Source of the DNA: Lumbricus rubellus | Taxonomy: Eukaryota; Annelida; Clitellata; Crassiclitellata; Lumbricidae | Reading direction: 5' to 3' | Length of the DNA: 64,000 nucleotides | Assembly: GCA_945859605.1 (NCBI GenBank) | Contig: OX243815.1 | Location: forward strand, 23,461,531-23,525,530 | Part shown: one piece after another, positions 36,360 to 48,938 of the stretch | Layout: every line of letters starts with the position of its first letter | Position numbering within the stretch: position 1 is the first letter of the stretch | Program-made: the position numbers and the translations under genes | The notes under the pieces: generated by a model | What the model saw: the letters and a program-made list of their open reading frames with translations, nothing else | Told to the model about the DNA's origin: nothing | Database searches by the model: none

Positions 36360-38575
36360 GATTAAAATTCCTGTACATAATCCAAATAAATATTGCTCAC
36401 TTTTAGGAGAATTAAATCCTCGTATTCATAACGGTGAATTTCAAGTTTCTAAGGTGGTACTCTAGAGCAGGACACCGGTTTATTCACGAGCATTTCGTCG
36501 TATCAGAGGAGCTGTCTAAAAACTGATATCCATGGCATGGAGGTCAGAATTCGGTTACCAAAGAGACCAGATAGAGGAGGAGACAGAGCAGCTGCTTGGG
36601 AGGGTTTCGTTGAGAACGAGAATGCCTAAACTTTGAAGTGGTGGCGATATAATTATAAATTATAGGCCTAATTAATGATGAATTGAAGTAGGAATTCTTA
36701 AAGAGGTGATCGACTCACTGCATGGAAAACACCTCATCAAACTGCAACACACTGAATTACAGTTTTCTTCACAGGTTCTCTCCGCTCTGCAGCGATCTTG
36801 TTTAACCCAAGAAAAGCTTCGTGTAGGCTATCAGATCTTTGACCCGGCGAGCTGAAACTGAGACTGTTTAAGAAAAGTAAACAGCAGCAAGATCTCGTGT
36901 GTAATCTCTAAGTCAGGAAATACCCAACCAACCCACCAACGAGTGTCAGACCGCAGCAAATGGCAGCAAAGAAGAGCGAACCTAAAGCTACTTAGACGAA
37001 CGAAACTGGCGACCTGACAAGACCTGACGTCTATGTGGACAGCAGATGCTTATAACGACATAAAAGCATGCAGGCAGATTGCATACACACTATAGCCTAC
37101 CATACATGTGTGCGTTTACGCTTAATATATATGTCTTCCGTTCAAGCGCAAAACTAGACCGCGGCATGACACGACAGGCGTCGGACTTATAATGAATCCG
37201 TGTTTCTCATCAGGCGACGGCTTAAACTGGAGATTTTAGTATGATTACAACGACGAACGAACGAAAGTCTAGCGGTGGCCATCGCTCGTAAACATAACGA
37301 CAACCGCTTTGCCCTACAGTACCAGTGTACCAGTGTACCAGTGTACCTATTCAGTACACACACTCGTCGACGGCGCAAGACTCTAGTTGGTATACACGCG
37401 ATAACATCGAGAAGGTTGTTTTTATGTGCCATGTATGCGGGTACGTGCGCTACAAGAACACAGACGTCATTTGGTCCATGACCTGTCTCTCATTTGCAAA
37501 TATAATATTATCACATCTTATATGCTGCTCATTGAGGCTTATTATAATAGGCTCTGCGTTGCAGTTCGTTTGAGCTTGTATATACCATTATTTGTGTTTC
37601 TCTGAAAGTCTGTTTATGTAGCCTATAGAACCATAATTATGTCGGACAATTTGTGTATCGTGCAAAGTAGGTTATCAGTACGTATAAGCTACGTAATAAT
37701 CATATAGGCCTAATAATATTTTTATATATAGGCCCTGCATGTAACCTAGGCCTACACTTCTCTTTCCTCGTCTCAGCAGACTTTTCTTTTATCCCAGTAC
37801 ATGACAGTGTGCTTATCTTCGTCCGTCCGTCCGTCCGTCTGTTTGGTTCTCACGTGTCTCTGTCCGTCTTTGTCTCTTGATCCTTCAATTGTCAAGTCCC
37901 TCTTTATAGACGTCTGTCTCGTCTTCTTCAGTTGTGCATAATGTCCTTCTGTGGGTATATCTGTTTCAGTCTCCCTGTCACTTTGTCTCTCTGTCTCTCT
38001 CTGTATGTCTCTGTAGAGTACATATCTAACTATATGCTCCTATTTATCTATCCAATGTCAGGGCTTAAATTGTGACTGGACGGTCATGGACGACGTCCAG
38101 GCACTTATTTTCAAATCTAAACGTCGTCCTGTCACTCTGGAAAGGTAAGGGACGTCCATGCATGTATTTTTTTACACTTTAAGCTCTGCTATCCATGTAA
38201 TAGTTCTAGTAGAATGAATTGAGATGATGACGCAAAGCAGGAGATAAGTAAGAGGAAGAGAAAAACAGAGGCAGAAAGAGAAGTAGACATGGGTTGTGAT
38301 AGAAACAGCGAGATGTAGAGACGAATAGAGATGGAGACAGAAGAAGCAGTGACAAAAAGACAGCAAACAGAACGAGGCAAAAGCCAAGTCAGAAAGAGAC
38401 AAAGTCAGAAAAAGACAAAGATATAGAAAGCGACAAAGACAGAAAGCGACAAAGACAGAAAGAGACAAAGTCAGAAAAAGACAAAGTCAGAAAGAGATTT
38501 TTAAACAACTAGAAGAGATCGTAACAGAAAGAGACAGGCAGAGGAGGCTTTGAGCGTTATCATGCATAATATAAA
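36360..38575. other. no gene recognised
   Basis: Notable only for GTACCAGT repeated three times at 37319-37346, a CCGT run at 37823-37840 and a purine-rich GAAAGACAAAGTC-type repeat at 38240-38500. CAGGGCTTAAATTGTGA at 38059 resembles one end of a hAT-type element without a partner. Confidence 0.4.
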
Positions 38576-38820
38576 TCTGTGAGTGAGTTTTCTAATTTCC
38601 TATTCAGTCACTTGTATGGTCCACATTTCTTCCTAATTTCTGGAGAGATTCCCGTCGTCTATATACAGCGCTTCCATGCATCTCGAGTTCTCTCCTCCCA
38701 TGTGGCAGATCAAGACAGTGCACCGATTGCACTGAAGCACTTTAAAAACGCGCCTTCTGACAGATCCGAATGCAATATACATACATATTACAATAGACCT
38801 AACACACGTTGGTTATGTAT

Positions 38821-39005
38821 ACTGTGTGTGTATATGTGTGTGTACTTGTGTGTGTATGTGTGTGTGTGTGTGCGGTGTGTAGGCCTATGTGTGCGTGGTT
38901 TGTATGTGTGTGTGTGTGTGTGTGTGGTGTGTATGTGTGCGTGCGTGTGAGTGCACATATATATATATATATATAAAATTTATATATATATATATATATA
39001 TATAC
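38821..39005. repeat. GT microsatellite followed by AT tract
   Basis: GT-rich sequence at 38824-38955, then TA repeats at 38957-39003. Open frames are low-complexity. Confidence 0.9.
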
Positions 39006-39359
39006 AGCACGCTTTTCGCCTGAATAGTTTATGCAGTCATTTCTTCCCGGTTATTATTTCTGACATGTCTCTTTTATATTCTCATGCACTTATCACGCTC
39101 TTTCAACTTCTACACTTCTTTCATTTTTTCACCGAGCATATATACATTATACATTAAACATCTCTGAGACCTGCATCAGCTTCTGTTTAGTTCCGCCACT
39201 TGTCAGTCTGCTTCTCTCTCATCATCCTGCCTGTTGCCTCGCTTTCTCTGTTCGCGTCTTCTTTCGTCCATCTCTCTTTCTTTTGGTGTTCATTTAATCA
39301 CATCGCTTTTTTCCCTACTTAACTCCCCCTCTGTCGTATACAGGTCCATTTATCCATCC

Positions 39360-39411
39360 ATTACTCTCTCTTTCTTTTTCTCTGTCTCTGTCTCTGTCTG
39401 TCTGTCTCTAC

Positions 39412-39451
<40 letters not shown>

Positions 39452-39728
39452 GTACTTCCTCTTCTTTTCCTTCTTCTCCTCGTCCTTCTCATCCTATTTC
39501 TCATACTCCTCCTCCTCCTCCTCCTCCTCCCCTTCCTCCTCCTCCTTCTCTTCCTCCTTTTCTCCTCCTCCGCCTCCTCCTCGTCTTGCTCCTACTCCTT
39601 CTCCTTCTCCTACTTCTCCTCTTCCTCCTCGTCCTTCTACTTCTCCTCCTCCGCCTTCTCCTTATTCTCCTCCTACTCTTCCTCATTCTCCTCCTTCTCG
39701 TCTTACTCCTCCTTCCCCTCTTCCTTCT
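39360..39728. repeat. pyrimidine-rich compound repeat (TCTG, then CTC/CTT)
   Basis: (TCTG)n at 39393-39442, then CTCCTCCTTCTC-type sequence to 39728. Arg-rich and Ser/Pro-rich frames are artefacts. Confidence 0.9.
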
Positions 39729-39844
39729 TGGCTCATATAATTCTCAAATTGATATGTAGTGTGTTTGCGTGTGTGGGTGTTTTCACTGTTCTTCGTCTCA
39801 TAGACTTTGCCTTTGATGAGTTGAATCCGATGAAAACATCAACT

Positions 39845-40010
39845 GCAGCCATATTGACGGCAGCCATATTGACGGCAGCCATATTGACGGCAGCCATATT
39901 GACGGCAGCCATATTGACGGCAGCCATATTGACGGCAGCCATATTGACGGCAGCCATATTGACGGCAGCCATATTGACGGCAGCCATATTGACGGCAGCC
40001 ATATTGACGC
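39845..40010. repeat. 15 bp minisatellite, unit CAGCCATATTGACGG
   Basis: Eleven nearly perfect contiguous units. Because 15 is a multiple of 3, every frame stays open (ILTAA, AAVNM and IWLPS repeats), which explains the long open frames on both strands. Confidence 0.95.
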
Positions 40011-41525
40011 CGATCCTTCCATCGACGGGCCTCCCTCCGTAATTCCTTCCCGGCTTTCACTTCTTCTATCTTTTCCTCTTTGCAGCTTTTTTCCTCATGT
40101 ATATAGGTTCTTCTTCTTGTCTTTCTTCTTTGCCTGCTTTGTGTTTCTTTCTCCTTTCCTTCTCATGCTACTTGTCATCCTCTCGACTTACAAGAATAAA
40201 CTCCTACATTCTTTTATTTTTTTCAAGGACTTTTCTAAATTGGCAAACGCAAAAACACCTTTAGACGTTTTCCTAGGATGTAGGCTAGTTAACTAGTTCA
40301 CTAGTTAAGATGAAGTTTCTCTTTAGGCCTAATAGGCTACTCTTTTATTTTCATAACCTGTTGCAGTGTTGCTGTTTCTTGTCACTTGTATTTGGAAAAC
40401 CCTGATAGTGGGACAGTACTTCCTTAATTAAGGGTTCTATACTGTTGCTTTTTGAAAGTTTCTAAATCCATTATGTGTGAAGAAGATGTTCCGTCAACTG
40501 TCACTTCGAAGTTCGAGCAATAAAAACTGTGGAGCTATAATCATAGTTATCTCTGCTCGTGTAGGCCTACTCTTCCTTTCGTCTTTCCCCTTCCTTTTTC
40601 CTCTACTTTCTGCTGCTTCTTCTTCTTCTACTGCCGTTTATGTCTTTCTTCTCTTCTTGCTCTTTCTGATGTATGCCTACTATATACCCTTCTCCTTTCC
40701 CTCTCCCTTCGTTTTAGTCCTGCTCTGTGTCCTTCTTTCCCCAATCATCCTATGCATCATCACAGACGGCAGACCGACCGATCGCTAGGGTGTGCCAGCG
40801 GACTCAGTTAAGCGCTGAGTCGGTGACCAAGTCGACCAATGCGACCTTTCAATGCATATTCATTAAGCAAGACGGATAGAATAGGACACACACAGACGCA
40901 AGGACACACATCTACGAACGTGTTCTTGGAAGATGAGGAGCTTTAGTGTTTTCCATGTCTGTGCTTTTCAGTTCTTCTGAACGACGATCTCTGCGACTAA
41001 TTGTGGATTGCTCGAGTTAATATAATCACATGTTTTCTTGTTTTCGTCGTTCAACATTACGTCCAGGATCACGCTGAAGAAATCAATTCTTGCTATAAGA
41101 CATCATTGGAATTGAAACTTTAGCGCAGGAAAACACCATTTGCGCAGATTATACTATAATACTAGAAATAAGCTTTTGAATTGGTACATAGGCCTAATTT
41201 TGTTGTGATAAATGATCACGAATGACGTTTTCTATATATGGGAAAATGATGTTTACTCTGCAAATGGACTATCGCGACAATAATTTTCGCCAAGGCTGTA
41301 TTAGAGTAAAACTAAAAGCCTTTCAGCAAAACATAGGTTCGCACAGTTCTACAGTTATTGTGACTTTTGTCCAACTATATATGTCGGTCTTCGTATACTT
41401 TTTCACGAGAGACCGCTCCATTAGTATTATCATGGTTAGCTGCTTTCTTTTATCCCGTCCTCTTCTATGGTCCTTCTTATCTTCAAACATTCGCCTTGAA
41501 TGATAATTATTCCATCCAAAGAACA
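40011..41525. other. no gene recognised
   Basis: Pyrimidine-rich pieces at 40040-40190 and 40570-40740 and AT-rich sequence elsewhere. A weak ~40% GC single-copy-like segment at 41220-41520 gives short frames on both strands that resemble nothing known. Confidence 0.4.
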
Positions 41526-41527
41526 AT

Positions 41528-42665
41528 TGGCTACTTGGATGATGACCTATCCTATAAAAAATTATGACAGTTGGATACTTGGATGACGATCCATCTTAAA
41601 ATGACAACTGGATACTTGGATGACGATCCATCCTAAAATGACAACTGAATACTTGGATGATGACCCATCTTAAAACGACAGTTGGATACTTTGATGATGA
41701 CCCATCCTAAATGACAGCTAGATACTTGGATGATGAACCATCCTAAAATGACAACTGGATACTTGGATGACGATCCATCCTAAAATGACAACTGAATACT
41801 TGGATGATGACCCATCTTAAAACGACAGTTGGATACTTTGATGATGACCCATCCTAAATGACAGCTAGATACTTGGATGATGAACCATCCTAAAATGACA
41901 ACTGGATACTTGGATTATGACCCATCTTAAAATGACAACTGGATACTTGGATGATGACCCATCTTAAAACGACAGTTGGATACTTTGATGATGACCCATC
42001 CTAAATGACAGCTAGATACTTGGATGATGAACCATCCTAAAATGACAACTGGATACTTGGATGACGATCCATCCTAAAATGACAACTGAATACTTGGATG
42101 ATGACCCATCTTAAAACGACAGTTGGATACTTTGATGATGACCCATCCTAAATGACAGCTAGATACTTGGATGATGAACCATCCTAAAATGACAACTGGA
42201 TACTTGGATGACGATCCATCCTAAAATGACAACTGAATACTTGGATGATGACCCATCTTAAAACGACAGTTGGATACTTTGATGATGACCCATCCTAAAT
42301 GACAGCTAGATACTTGGATGATGAACCATCCTAAAATGACAACTGGATACTTGGATTAGGACCCATCTTAAAATGACAACTGGATACTTGGATGATGACC
42401 CATCTTAAAACGACAGTTGGATACTTTGATGATGACCCATCCTAAATGACAGCTAGATACTTGGATGATGAACCATCCTAAAATGACAACTGGATACTTG
42501 GATTAGGACCCATCTTAAAATGACAACTGGATACTTGGATGATGACCCATCTTAAAATGACAACTGGATACTTGGATGATGACCCATCTTAAAATGACAA
42601 CTGGATACTTGGATGATGACCCATCTTAAAACGACAGTTGGATACTTGGATGATGACCCATCTAG
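41528..42665. repeat. 37 bp minisatellite with four-unit higher order
   Basis: About 30 units of the type ACTTGGATGATGACCCATCT plus TAAAATGACAACTGGAT. Four variants cycle in the order ACTTTGATGATGACCC (this unit 36 bp), GATGATGAACC, GATGACGATCC and CTGAATACTTGG, giving a ~147 bp period repeated about five times between 41680 and 42330, with more uniform units near the right end. Confidence 0.95.
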
Positions 42666-43205
42666 ATGGCGACTGGCAGCTGGATAGAAAGCAAGACCGA
42701 TCTTGAAGACTATATAATAGTAGGCTATAATTATGTGTAGGATACCTTCTGTAGCTTTGTATTATCTGCCATGGATCGGGATCAACTGGCGGTTTATATG
42801 ACTAAGTCGATAACTATTGGGGGTGAGTTAGAACCTGCAGTGATACTACTACTCATGATGTGGTATCTCTCAGTCGAGTAACCAATACTTGTACACATCA
42901 ACGATGGAGATGGCAAGATATGCTCCATAGAATTAGCATCCGACACTGCAGTCTATTTATGTCCCGTGATATATTATACCCAAAGGCGTGATATATTATA
43001 CCCAAGGGACAGACACTAATGCTATTTACTCCTTAGAGCTAATTAATATCGGGTCTGATATCACGCTGCAGGCGCACAAGCAAACAGACTGATAAGCTGG
43101 ATTCATGTATAATTACACACAAATCTACTTAATGCATTCGCTCAAAATGACAATATTTTTATCATATGCATGTGCAAGTGTAAGATATAATGATTAAGAC
43201 ATCAA
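42666..43205. other. no gene recognised
   Basis: Only a short direct duplication, GTGATATATTATACCCAA, twice within 42967-43006. Confidence 0.4.
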
Positions 43206-43209
43206 TGAG

Positions 43210-43350
43210 TCGCCCTATAACACAAGCACACACACACACACACGCACACGCACGCACGCACACAACACACGCACGCATGTGTGCACACATTCACGCACAC
43301 ACCCACACACATACATACACAAACACACGCACGCACACACACACAAACAC
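43210..43350. repeat. CA/CGCA microsatellite
   Basis: Compound ACAC and ACGC repeats; the His/Thr frame is an artefact. Confidence 0.9.
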
Positions 43351-43764
43351 TTCTCTCTTCTCATCTTGCTGCTGTATAGCGACACTGTCAATCTGTCACA
43401 TCAAAGATGATTGTTTTCGCCCTCCTCCTTTATCCAGGCTTGAGACTGGCACGTCAGAGTGCGAACAGAGGCTTATGCACTTCTCTCTCATTCACTCCTG
43501 TGTGTGTTTGTATTCTCTCTATCTGTTTCTCTTTTCCTCCCTCTTTCCCCTGCCTCCCTCCCTCCTTCTCTCGATCCCCTGTCTCTGTATCTCTTCGTTT
43601 GCACAGAGTTTGTAGCACCCTATAATAATTTTTTTATACTCTTGCATGCTTGCCACCGGAGTAAGCTTATTGCTGAGTTGAATTCAATAACGTTCTTCAA
43701 GATCAATGCACATATCAGTTTAGTACTTTAGTTGATAGAAAGCCTATACGCTATGGGCATATAG

Positions 43765-43971
43765 CAGGGCTTTTCAACGTGCAGTTGTACACAAAATGTG
43801 CAGTTCTAAATGCATTTGTGCAGTTGTAAAAGCATTCATGTACCCCTACAGTTAAAACTAGCAAAAAGGTCATTGTCCAGCGATGGGAAGTAATTTACCA
43901 TGGATGATGGGAAAGGAAAGAAGGGGTTGTGCTGCTTGTGCAGTTCTAAAAATTCCTTTAAAACAGCCCTG
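43765..43971. mobile_element. 207 bp hAT-type MITE, inverse copy of 7816-8011
   Basis: Exact 8 bp duplication gcatatag at 43757-43764 and 43972-43979. Ends CAGGGCTTTTCAACG and AAAACAGCCCTG. The interior has CAGTTGTACACAAAATGTGC, CCATGGATGATGGGAAAGG and CAGTTCTAAAAATTCC, matching the JIP3/4 intron copy read on the opposite strand. Confidence 0.9.
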
Positions 43972-44279
43972 GCATATAGTGTGGTTGTAGTATTGTACCA
44001 TAATATCAGGAATATAAGCCACTGTCTCTTCTTTGCCAGCAAATATTACGGTTTCGTGTGTATAATGTGTTCCCAAACTTTCCACAATTATTCACGAGGC
44101 AAATTTTCACGTTCAAATGAATTTCCGTAGCTGCATATATTGCTCATAATTATCATAATGTTATAGATGAGTAGTTTTTCCCTATAGGCTACACCTCATA
44201 ATCAAAATCCGATTAACCAGCGTCTTAAAAATAATTCTCTTTCCAAAATCTGTTGCCATTTTTAATATTGAGAACTCAT

Positions 44280-44352
44280 CGAGCGCTTCAGCAGCTCAGC
44301 TTATAGCTTAGCTCAGCAGCTCAGCTTATTGCTTAGCTCAGCAGCAGCTCGC
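44280..44352. repeat. ~33 bp tandem duplication
   Basis: CAGCAGCTCAGCTTAT.GCTTAGCT occurs twice in direct succession with one substitution, then a partial third. Confidence 0.85.
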
Positions 44353-44811
44353 TTAATGGTGGACGCTTTCGTGCGTGTAATATAGGCATGTCTATGCGTT
44401 TGTGCGACCACTGTTTGCAAGAACTGATTTACTGCTATCTCGGCGTCAGCTGCTCCAGTGGCCAGCTAATGGTAAATCCGGTCTGGCACTGCAGCGATCT
44501 ATATATAATAGCTTTTCCATTATGCAGAGGTATATACACACACGGCCATACATGGCTGCATTGTATATAATAATATGGGATCCATGCGATATCTAGCCTA
44601 TAGCTGCTGATATAATATATACTTATATACATGTATACAGCAGCGTGTGCGGCCATTATTCGTGTTGTATAAGGAAGCCGGATGTATTTGCGTGACGATG
44701 TGTGCGTCCGGACATTTGTCTGCTTCATTATTTGTTTGGCACGTGTCACGGTGAGTACGCTTCTCGCACCTGAAGGTCCAGCAGCAGCAGCAGCAGCAGC
44801 AGACGAGGCTC

Positions 44812-45150
44812 CTCCTTCTCTCCCACCTCTTTCTCCTCCTCTTCCTCCTCCTCTTCTTCTTCCTCCTCCTTCTCCTCCTCTTCCTCCTCCTCCTCCTCCT
44901 CCTCCTCCTCCTCCACCTACTCTTCCTCTTCCTCCTCCTCCTTCTCTTCCTCTTCCTCTTCCTCCTCCTCCTCTTCCTCCTCTTCCTCTTCCTCCTCCTC
45001 CTCTTCCTCCTCTTCCTCCTCCTCCTCCGCCTCTTCCTCCTCCTTCTCTTCTTCTTTCTCTTCCTCCTTCTCCTCATCCTCCTTCTCCTCTTCTTCCTCC
45101 TCTTCCTCCTCTTCCTCCTCCTCTTCCTCCTCCTCCTCTTCTTCCTCTTC

Positions 45151-45183
<33 letters not shown>

Positions 45184-45252
45184 TTCCTCCTCTTTCTCTT
45201 CCTCCTCCTCCTCCTCTTCCTCCTTCTCGTCGTCGTCCTCCTCCTCCTTCAT
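44812..45252. repeat. 440 bp CCT/CTT polypyrimidine tract
   Basis: Almost uninterrupted C and T on the plus strand. This yields long Pro/Leu-, Glu-rich and Lys/Arg-rich frames that are not genes. A CAG run (44779-44802) precedes it. Confidence 0.95.
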
Positions 45253-45439
45253 TAATTCCATATTCTCATCATCTGAAATCTCATATTGCTGCAGAGGCCG
45301 GCCGCCGGTCGAGCCGGGCGGACGCCCATCTTAGATAAGTCGTGTGTATACTCTGACCAGCAATGGATGCCCCTCGCCCCCCCTCCCATCCGGCCCCCAA
45401 CGCTCATTGAAGACGATGACGAAAGTGTATGATGCGCAG

Positions 45440-45640
45440 CCTATATTATACACGCAGGGTCATCAGAGAGTCCGGTCCCATGCAAGCAATCTCTGACTGC
45501 AACCTCAGCAGCAGTAGCAGAAGGGCCATCTTCGTCGTCGTCATCATCATCTGAGAATTCGCAGTGATGGGGAGGAGGAGAGGGAGGAGCCACTGTGGCG
45601 GCGAAGAGGGCGTCTGCATCTTGACTCATCATCATGACAA
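45440..45640. other. segment with ATC repeats, related to 50820-50900 and 58060-58135
   Basis: TGACTGCAACCTCAGCAGCA, then GCAGAAGGGCCATCTTCGTC and GTC/ATC repeats. The order of blocks matches the minus strand of the two segments beside GAT microsatellites at 50.8 and 58.1 kb. Confidence 0.5.
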
Positions 45641-45772
45641 GCTACAGTGGTCTACTATATAAGTATATATAGTTATATACGTATGAAGAATTGCTATGTG
45701 GCCTTATATACAGTACAGAAATCATGGCTGTAGCGCCTCCAGTATGTACACTGTGGCAGAGGAATTGACTTA

Positions 45773-45773
45773 T

Positions 45774-45822
<49 letters not shown>
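45773..45822. repeat. ATC then CAG repeat
   Basis: (ATC)n followed by (CAG)n of about ten units. Confidence 0.9.
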
Positions 45823-45823
<1 letters not shown>

Positions 45824-45859
45824 CAACCCACTATTCACATACACACATAATTATATATG

Positions 45860-46000
45860 TAGTGTGAGAATTGTGGAAAATAACTGGGGAGGGGTTATCC
45901 TATGATAAACTTGGAATTGGGGTCTGAAAACAGAGTTTACTATGGGGCCCTAAGAAAGACTGGGGCTTGAAACCCCAAACCCCCGGCAACTCTCACCCTG
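45860..46000. mobile_element. 141 bp hAT-type MITE, copy 2
   Basis: Exact 8 bp duplication tatatatg at 45852-45859 and 46001-46008. Ends TAGTGTGAGAATTGTGG and, on the opposite strand, CAGGGTGAGAGTTGCCGG. Shares CTAAGAAAGACTGGGG and GAAACCCC with the copy at 34714-34854. Confidence 0.9.
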
Positions 46001-46064
46001 TATATATGTATAATTGTATGCCGTATTATACTATATGTATTATACATAATATATGTATTGTATA

Positions 46065-46355
46065 CGGGGCGGATACAAAAAATTTCGAAGTGGGCCCAAA
46101 ATTCTGAAAAAACTTTGTTGATCTTTCGAAAAAACTGATTTCTTTTTAGTCATTTGGTCCAACTTGCCTTGAAAGTATACCATTTTCCCTGCCAAAAAAA
46201 CTGATGACCTTTTTATAGTCATTTACCCGAATTGTCTGGTAAATACACCATTTAAACCAATTGTTGAAGGCTTGTTGAAATCTAAAGGGGGGCTCGTTCT
46301 ATGGGAATTTCTCGTTGGGGGTCCATGGCCGGATTTGCCCCTGAATCCGCCCCTG
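46065..46355. mobile_element. hAT-like element with GGGGCGGAT ends
   Basis: Left end CGGGGCGGATAC; right end, on the opposite strand, CAGGGGCGGATTCAGG. The outer 8-mers attgtata and attgtgtg agree at 6 of 8. The internal ACTGATGACCTTTTTATAGT resembles GTTGATGACCTTTTTTCATT of the element at 61376-61612. Confidence 0.55.
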
Positions 46356-46579
46356 ATTGTGTGTATATATATATAATTATAGATAGATATATATATATGA
46401 GATGATCTTATGTATCATTCTTATGGACGTTATATAAAACGCCATATGAGCACACAGTCGAGCAGAATGCATGCACAATACAAACATTTCTAATGGATAT
46501 ATTAGTGTAATAAAATGGCAACAAATAAAAATCTGTCTAATGTGTTTATCCATTAAAGAATGCGTTTATAAAGTCTACA

Positions 46580-46810
46580 AACTATATATATATATATATA
46601 TATATATGCATGTTAAGCATATCTAGAAGATCAGGGTATATATATATATATCATATATTATATTATACAATATACACGTATCCCACAATTCTCATGTTAT
46701 ATTGTAGCAATATGCCCATAGACATGTACATGTATATATATATATCTATACGTTGCAAGCAATATAAACATACATGCTGTGTGCAATATTTATGCATACA
46801 TATATCTATA

Positions 46811-46850
<40 letters not shown>

Positions 46851-47105
46851 TAATTATATATAGCATATATAGCATCCCATTTTATAGGAGGGGTGGACAG
46901 GCGACGTAGAGGGGGAATATTTACTGTCGGCTCAGAGCGGCGAATGATCCAGTTATCCAGAGAAGCGAAAACGGGGATGCATGTCTGATGCATGCATGGT
47001 GCCACGCCGATGCTGCTGATGCTGATGCTGCTGATGATGATGCTGCTGCTGCTGCTGATGATGCTGATGCTGATGCTGCTGATGCTGATGCTGATGCTGC
47101 AACGC
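46580..47105. repeat. AT tracts and a TGC/TGA trinucleotide repeat
   Basis: TA repeats at 46585-46606, 46635-46655 and 46810-46860, then (TGC/TGA)n at 47008-47100. Tyr/Ile- and Ala/Ser-rich frames are artefacts. Confidence 0.85.
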
Positions 47106-47399
47106 CAATATTTGCATACGCAGCGCTGCGTTCGCGCACACATCTACGCACAAAATACGCACAAAATACGATCTGTATAATTATTATGGTATACGCACAA
47201 TGTACATGTACATATATGTATGCGTATACAGACAATGTATGGAGGCGCTATAAATACATATACATATAATATGTATGCTAACATGTAGGTCGTATAATAC
47301 ACTGCGTGTGTGTATATGCGTGTATAGTAAAACGCAATATGCGTGTTTTATTGGCTATTATATGACTTAGCCATCGTCAACGTCGCTGTGGTATAATTC

Positions 47400-47750
<351 letters not shown>

Positions 47751-47879
47751 TGTTATTGTTAATATGAGATAGTCCTATCATAATTGGTTATTAATAGGCC
47801 TACTCAATGTTGCTATTAGCTTTTTAAGTTGATGGTCAAACAAAAGATTTATAATAATTTAATAAATATTATGCTTTGT

Positions 47880-48070
47880 TATGACAGATTACTGCAAATG
47901 ATAATAATAATAACAATAATAATAGTTATAATAACAACAATGAAAATTATTATTATTAGGCCTACTTCTACTACTACAAGTACTACTACTACTAATACTA
48001 CTGCCATATACTACTACTACTGCTAGAACTACTACTACAACTACAACAGCTACTACTACTACTATCATCA
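47880..48070. repeat. AAT and ACT repeats
   Basis: ATAATAATA at 47898-47960 and ACTACT at 47968-48064. Confidence 0.85.
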
Positions 48071-48880
48071 TTATGCTTACACAAGTTGTCATGACCGAAG
48101 CATGTTTCAAAACAGTGAGTTAGTGGCTGTATACTTGGCTGTTTTTGTCCACATGTAAATTGAACAGGGATGATGGCAATGAGTTGAACTAATAAGCATT
48201 TTTAAAAAATCACTATCTCCAGTTTAACGGGCAGATTTCTTGTAGAACAATGTAGAATCATTGCAGACGGCATAATTTTGTAGCACTCTGCTGAATGCTG
48301 ATGCGTGCATGCGACCTTCACCCGAAAGCCTCTTGAACTCTGGCTTGAACTCTGGTTTTCTGGAGTATAAGTAAAAGAGTCTCCATTTGTCAACGTCATT
48401 CATCTGTTGATATCGACGTGTCATGTATGCAGCAGTTCTCTTCCAAAGCATGCATTGTGGTATACAGGCTGATAGTCCTATTATACTAAGTTTCGACGAT
48501 TAACAATGAGAGTCAACTATTTTGCTCTGCATATGCCATTTCTCTTTACTCGCATGTATATAATTATGCCTAATACGTCTTGTTGTTTCCATACCATTTT
48601 CATTCAAGCTGCTTCGTATTGATAAAAAAATGCAGCATTTATAAATTTCGTTGTTCTGTTTATTTGGTCAAATTAATTATATAGAGTGTGCGCTTAACAG
48701 TTCAGCAAAATTATAGCATTAGCGAGATTCTGTATAGTATATTTAATTACATAGAAAAAGAAGGAATAGGTCAATGTACGTTTATATAGATAATGAAGGA
48801 CATTTAGGCCTACATTGCTGACCTATTTTTCTAATCTGTGAGAGGTCGATGATAAAGCAAGGAAGACATGCAGTGAGCGA
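48071..48880. other. no gene recognised
   Basis: A minus-strand frame at 48224-48451 has normal amino-acid composition but no family I recognise, and no splice context supports it. Confidence 0.35.
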
Positions 48881-48884
48881 CACC

Positions 48885-48885
48885 T

Positions 48886-48938
<53 letters not shown>

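Noticed and set aside
39728..40060. ILTAA-repeat protein on the plus strand and repeat proteins on the minus strand
   Set aside because: A 15 bp tandem unit keeps every frame open; reading in several frames at once argues against a gene.
41528..42665. CRISPR-like array
   Set aside because: 37 bp units follow each other with no unique spacers; it is a minisatellite.
44598..45338. Pro-, Glu- and Lys/Arg-rich frames up to 218 codons
   Set aside because: Direct result of a polypyrimidine tract without stop-forming triplets.
48224..48451. 75-codon minus-strand frame as a gene
   Set aside because: Composition is normal, but there is no recognisable family, splice signal or partner exon.
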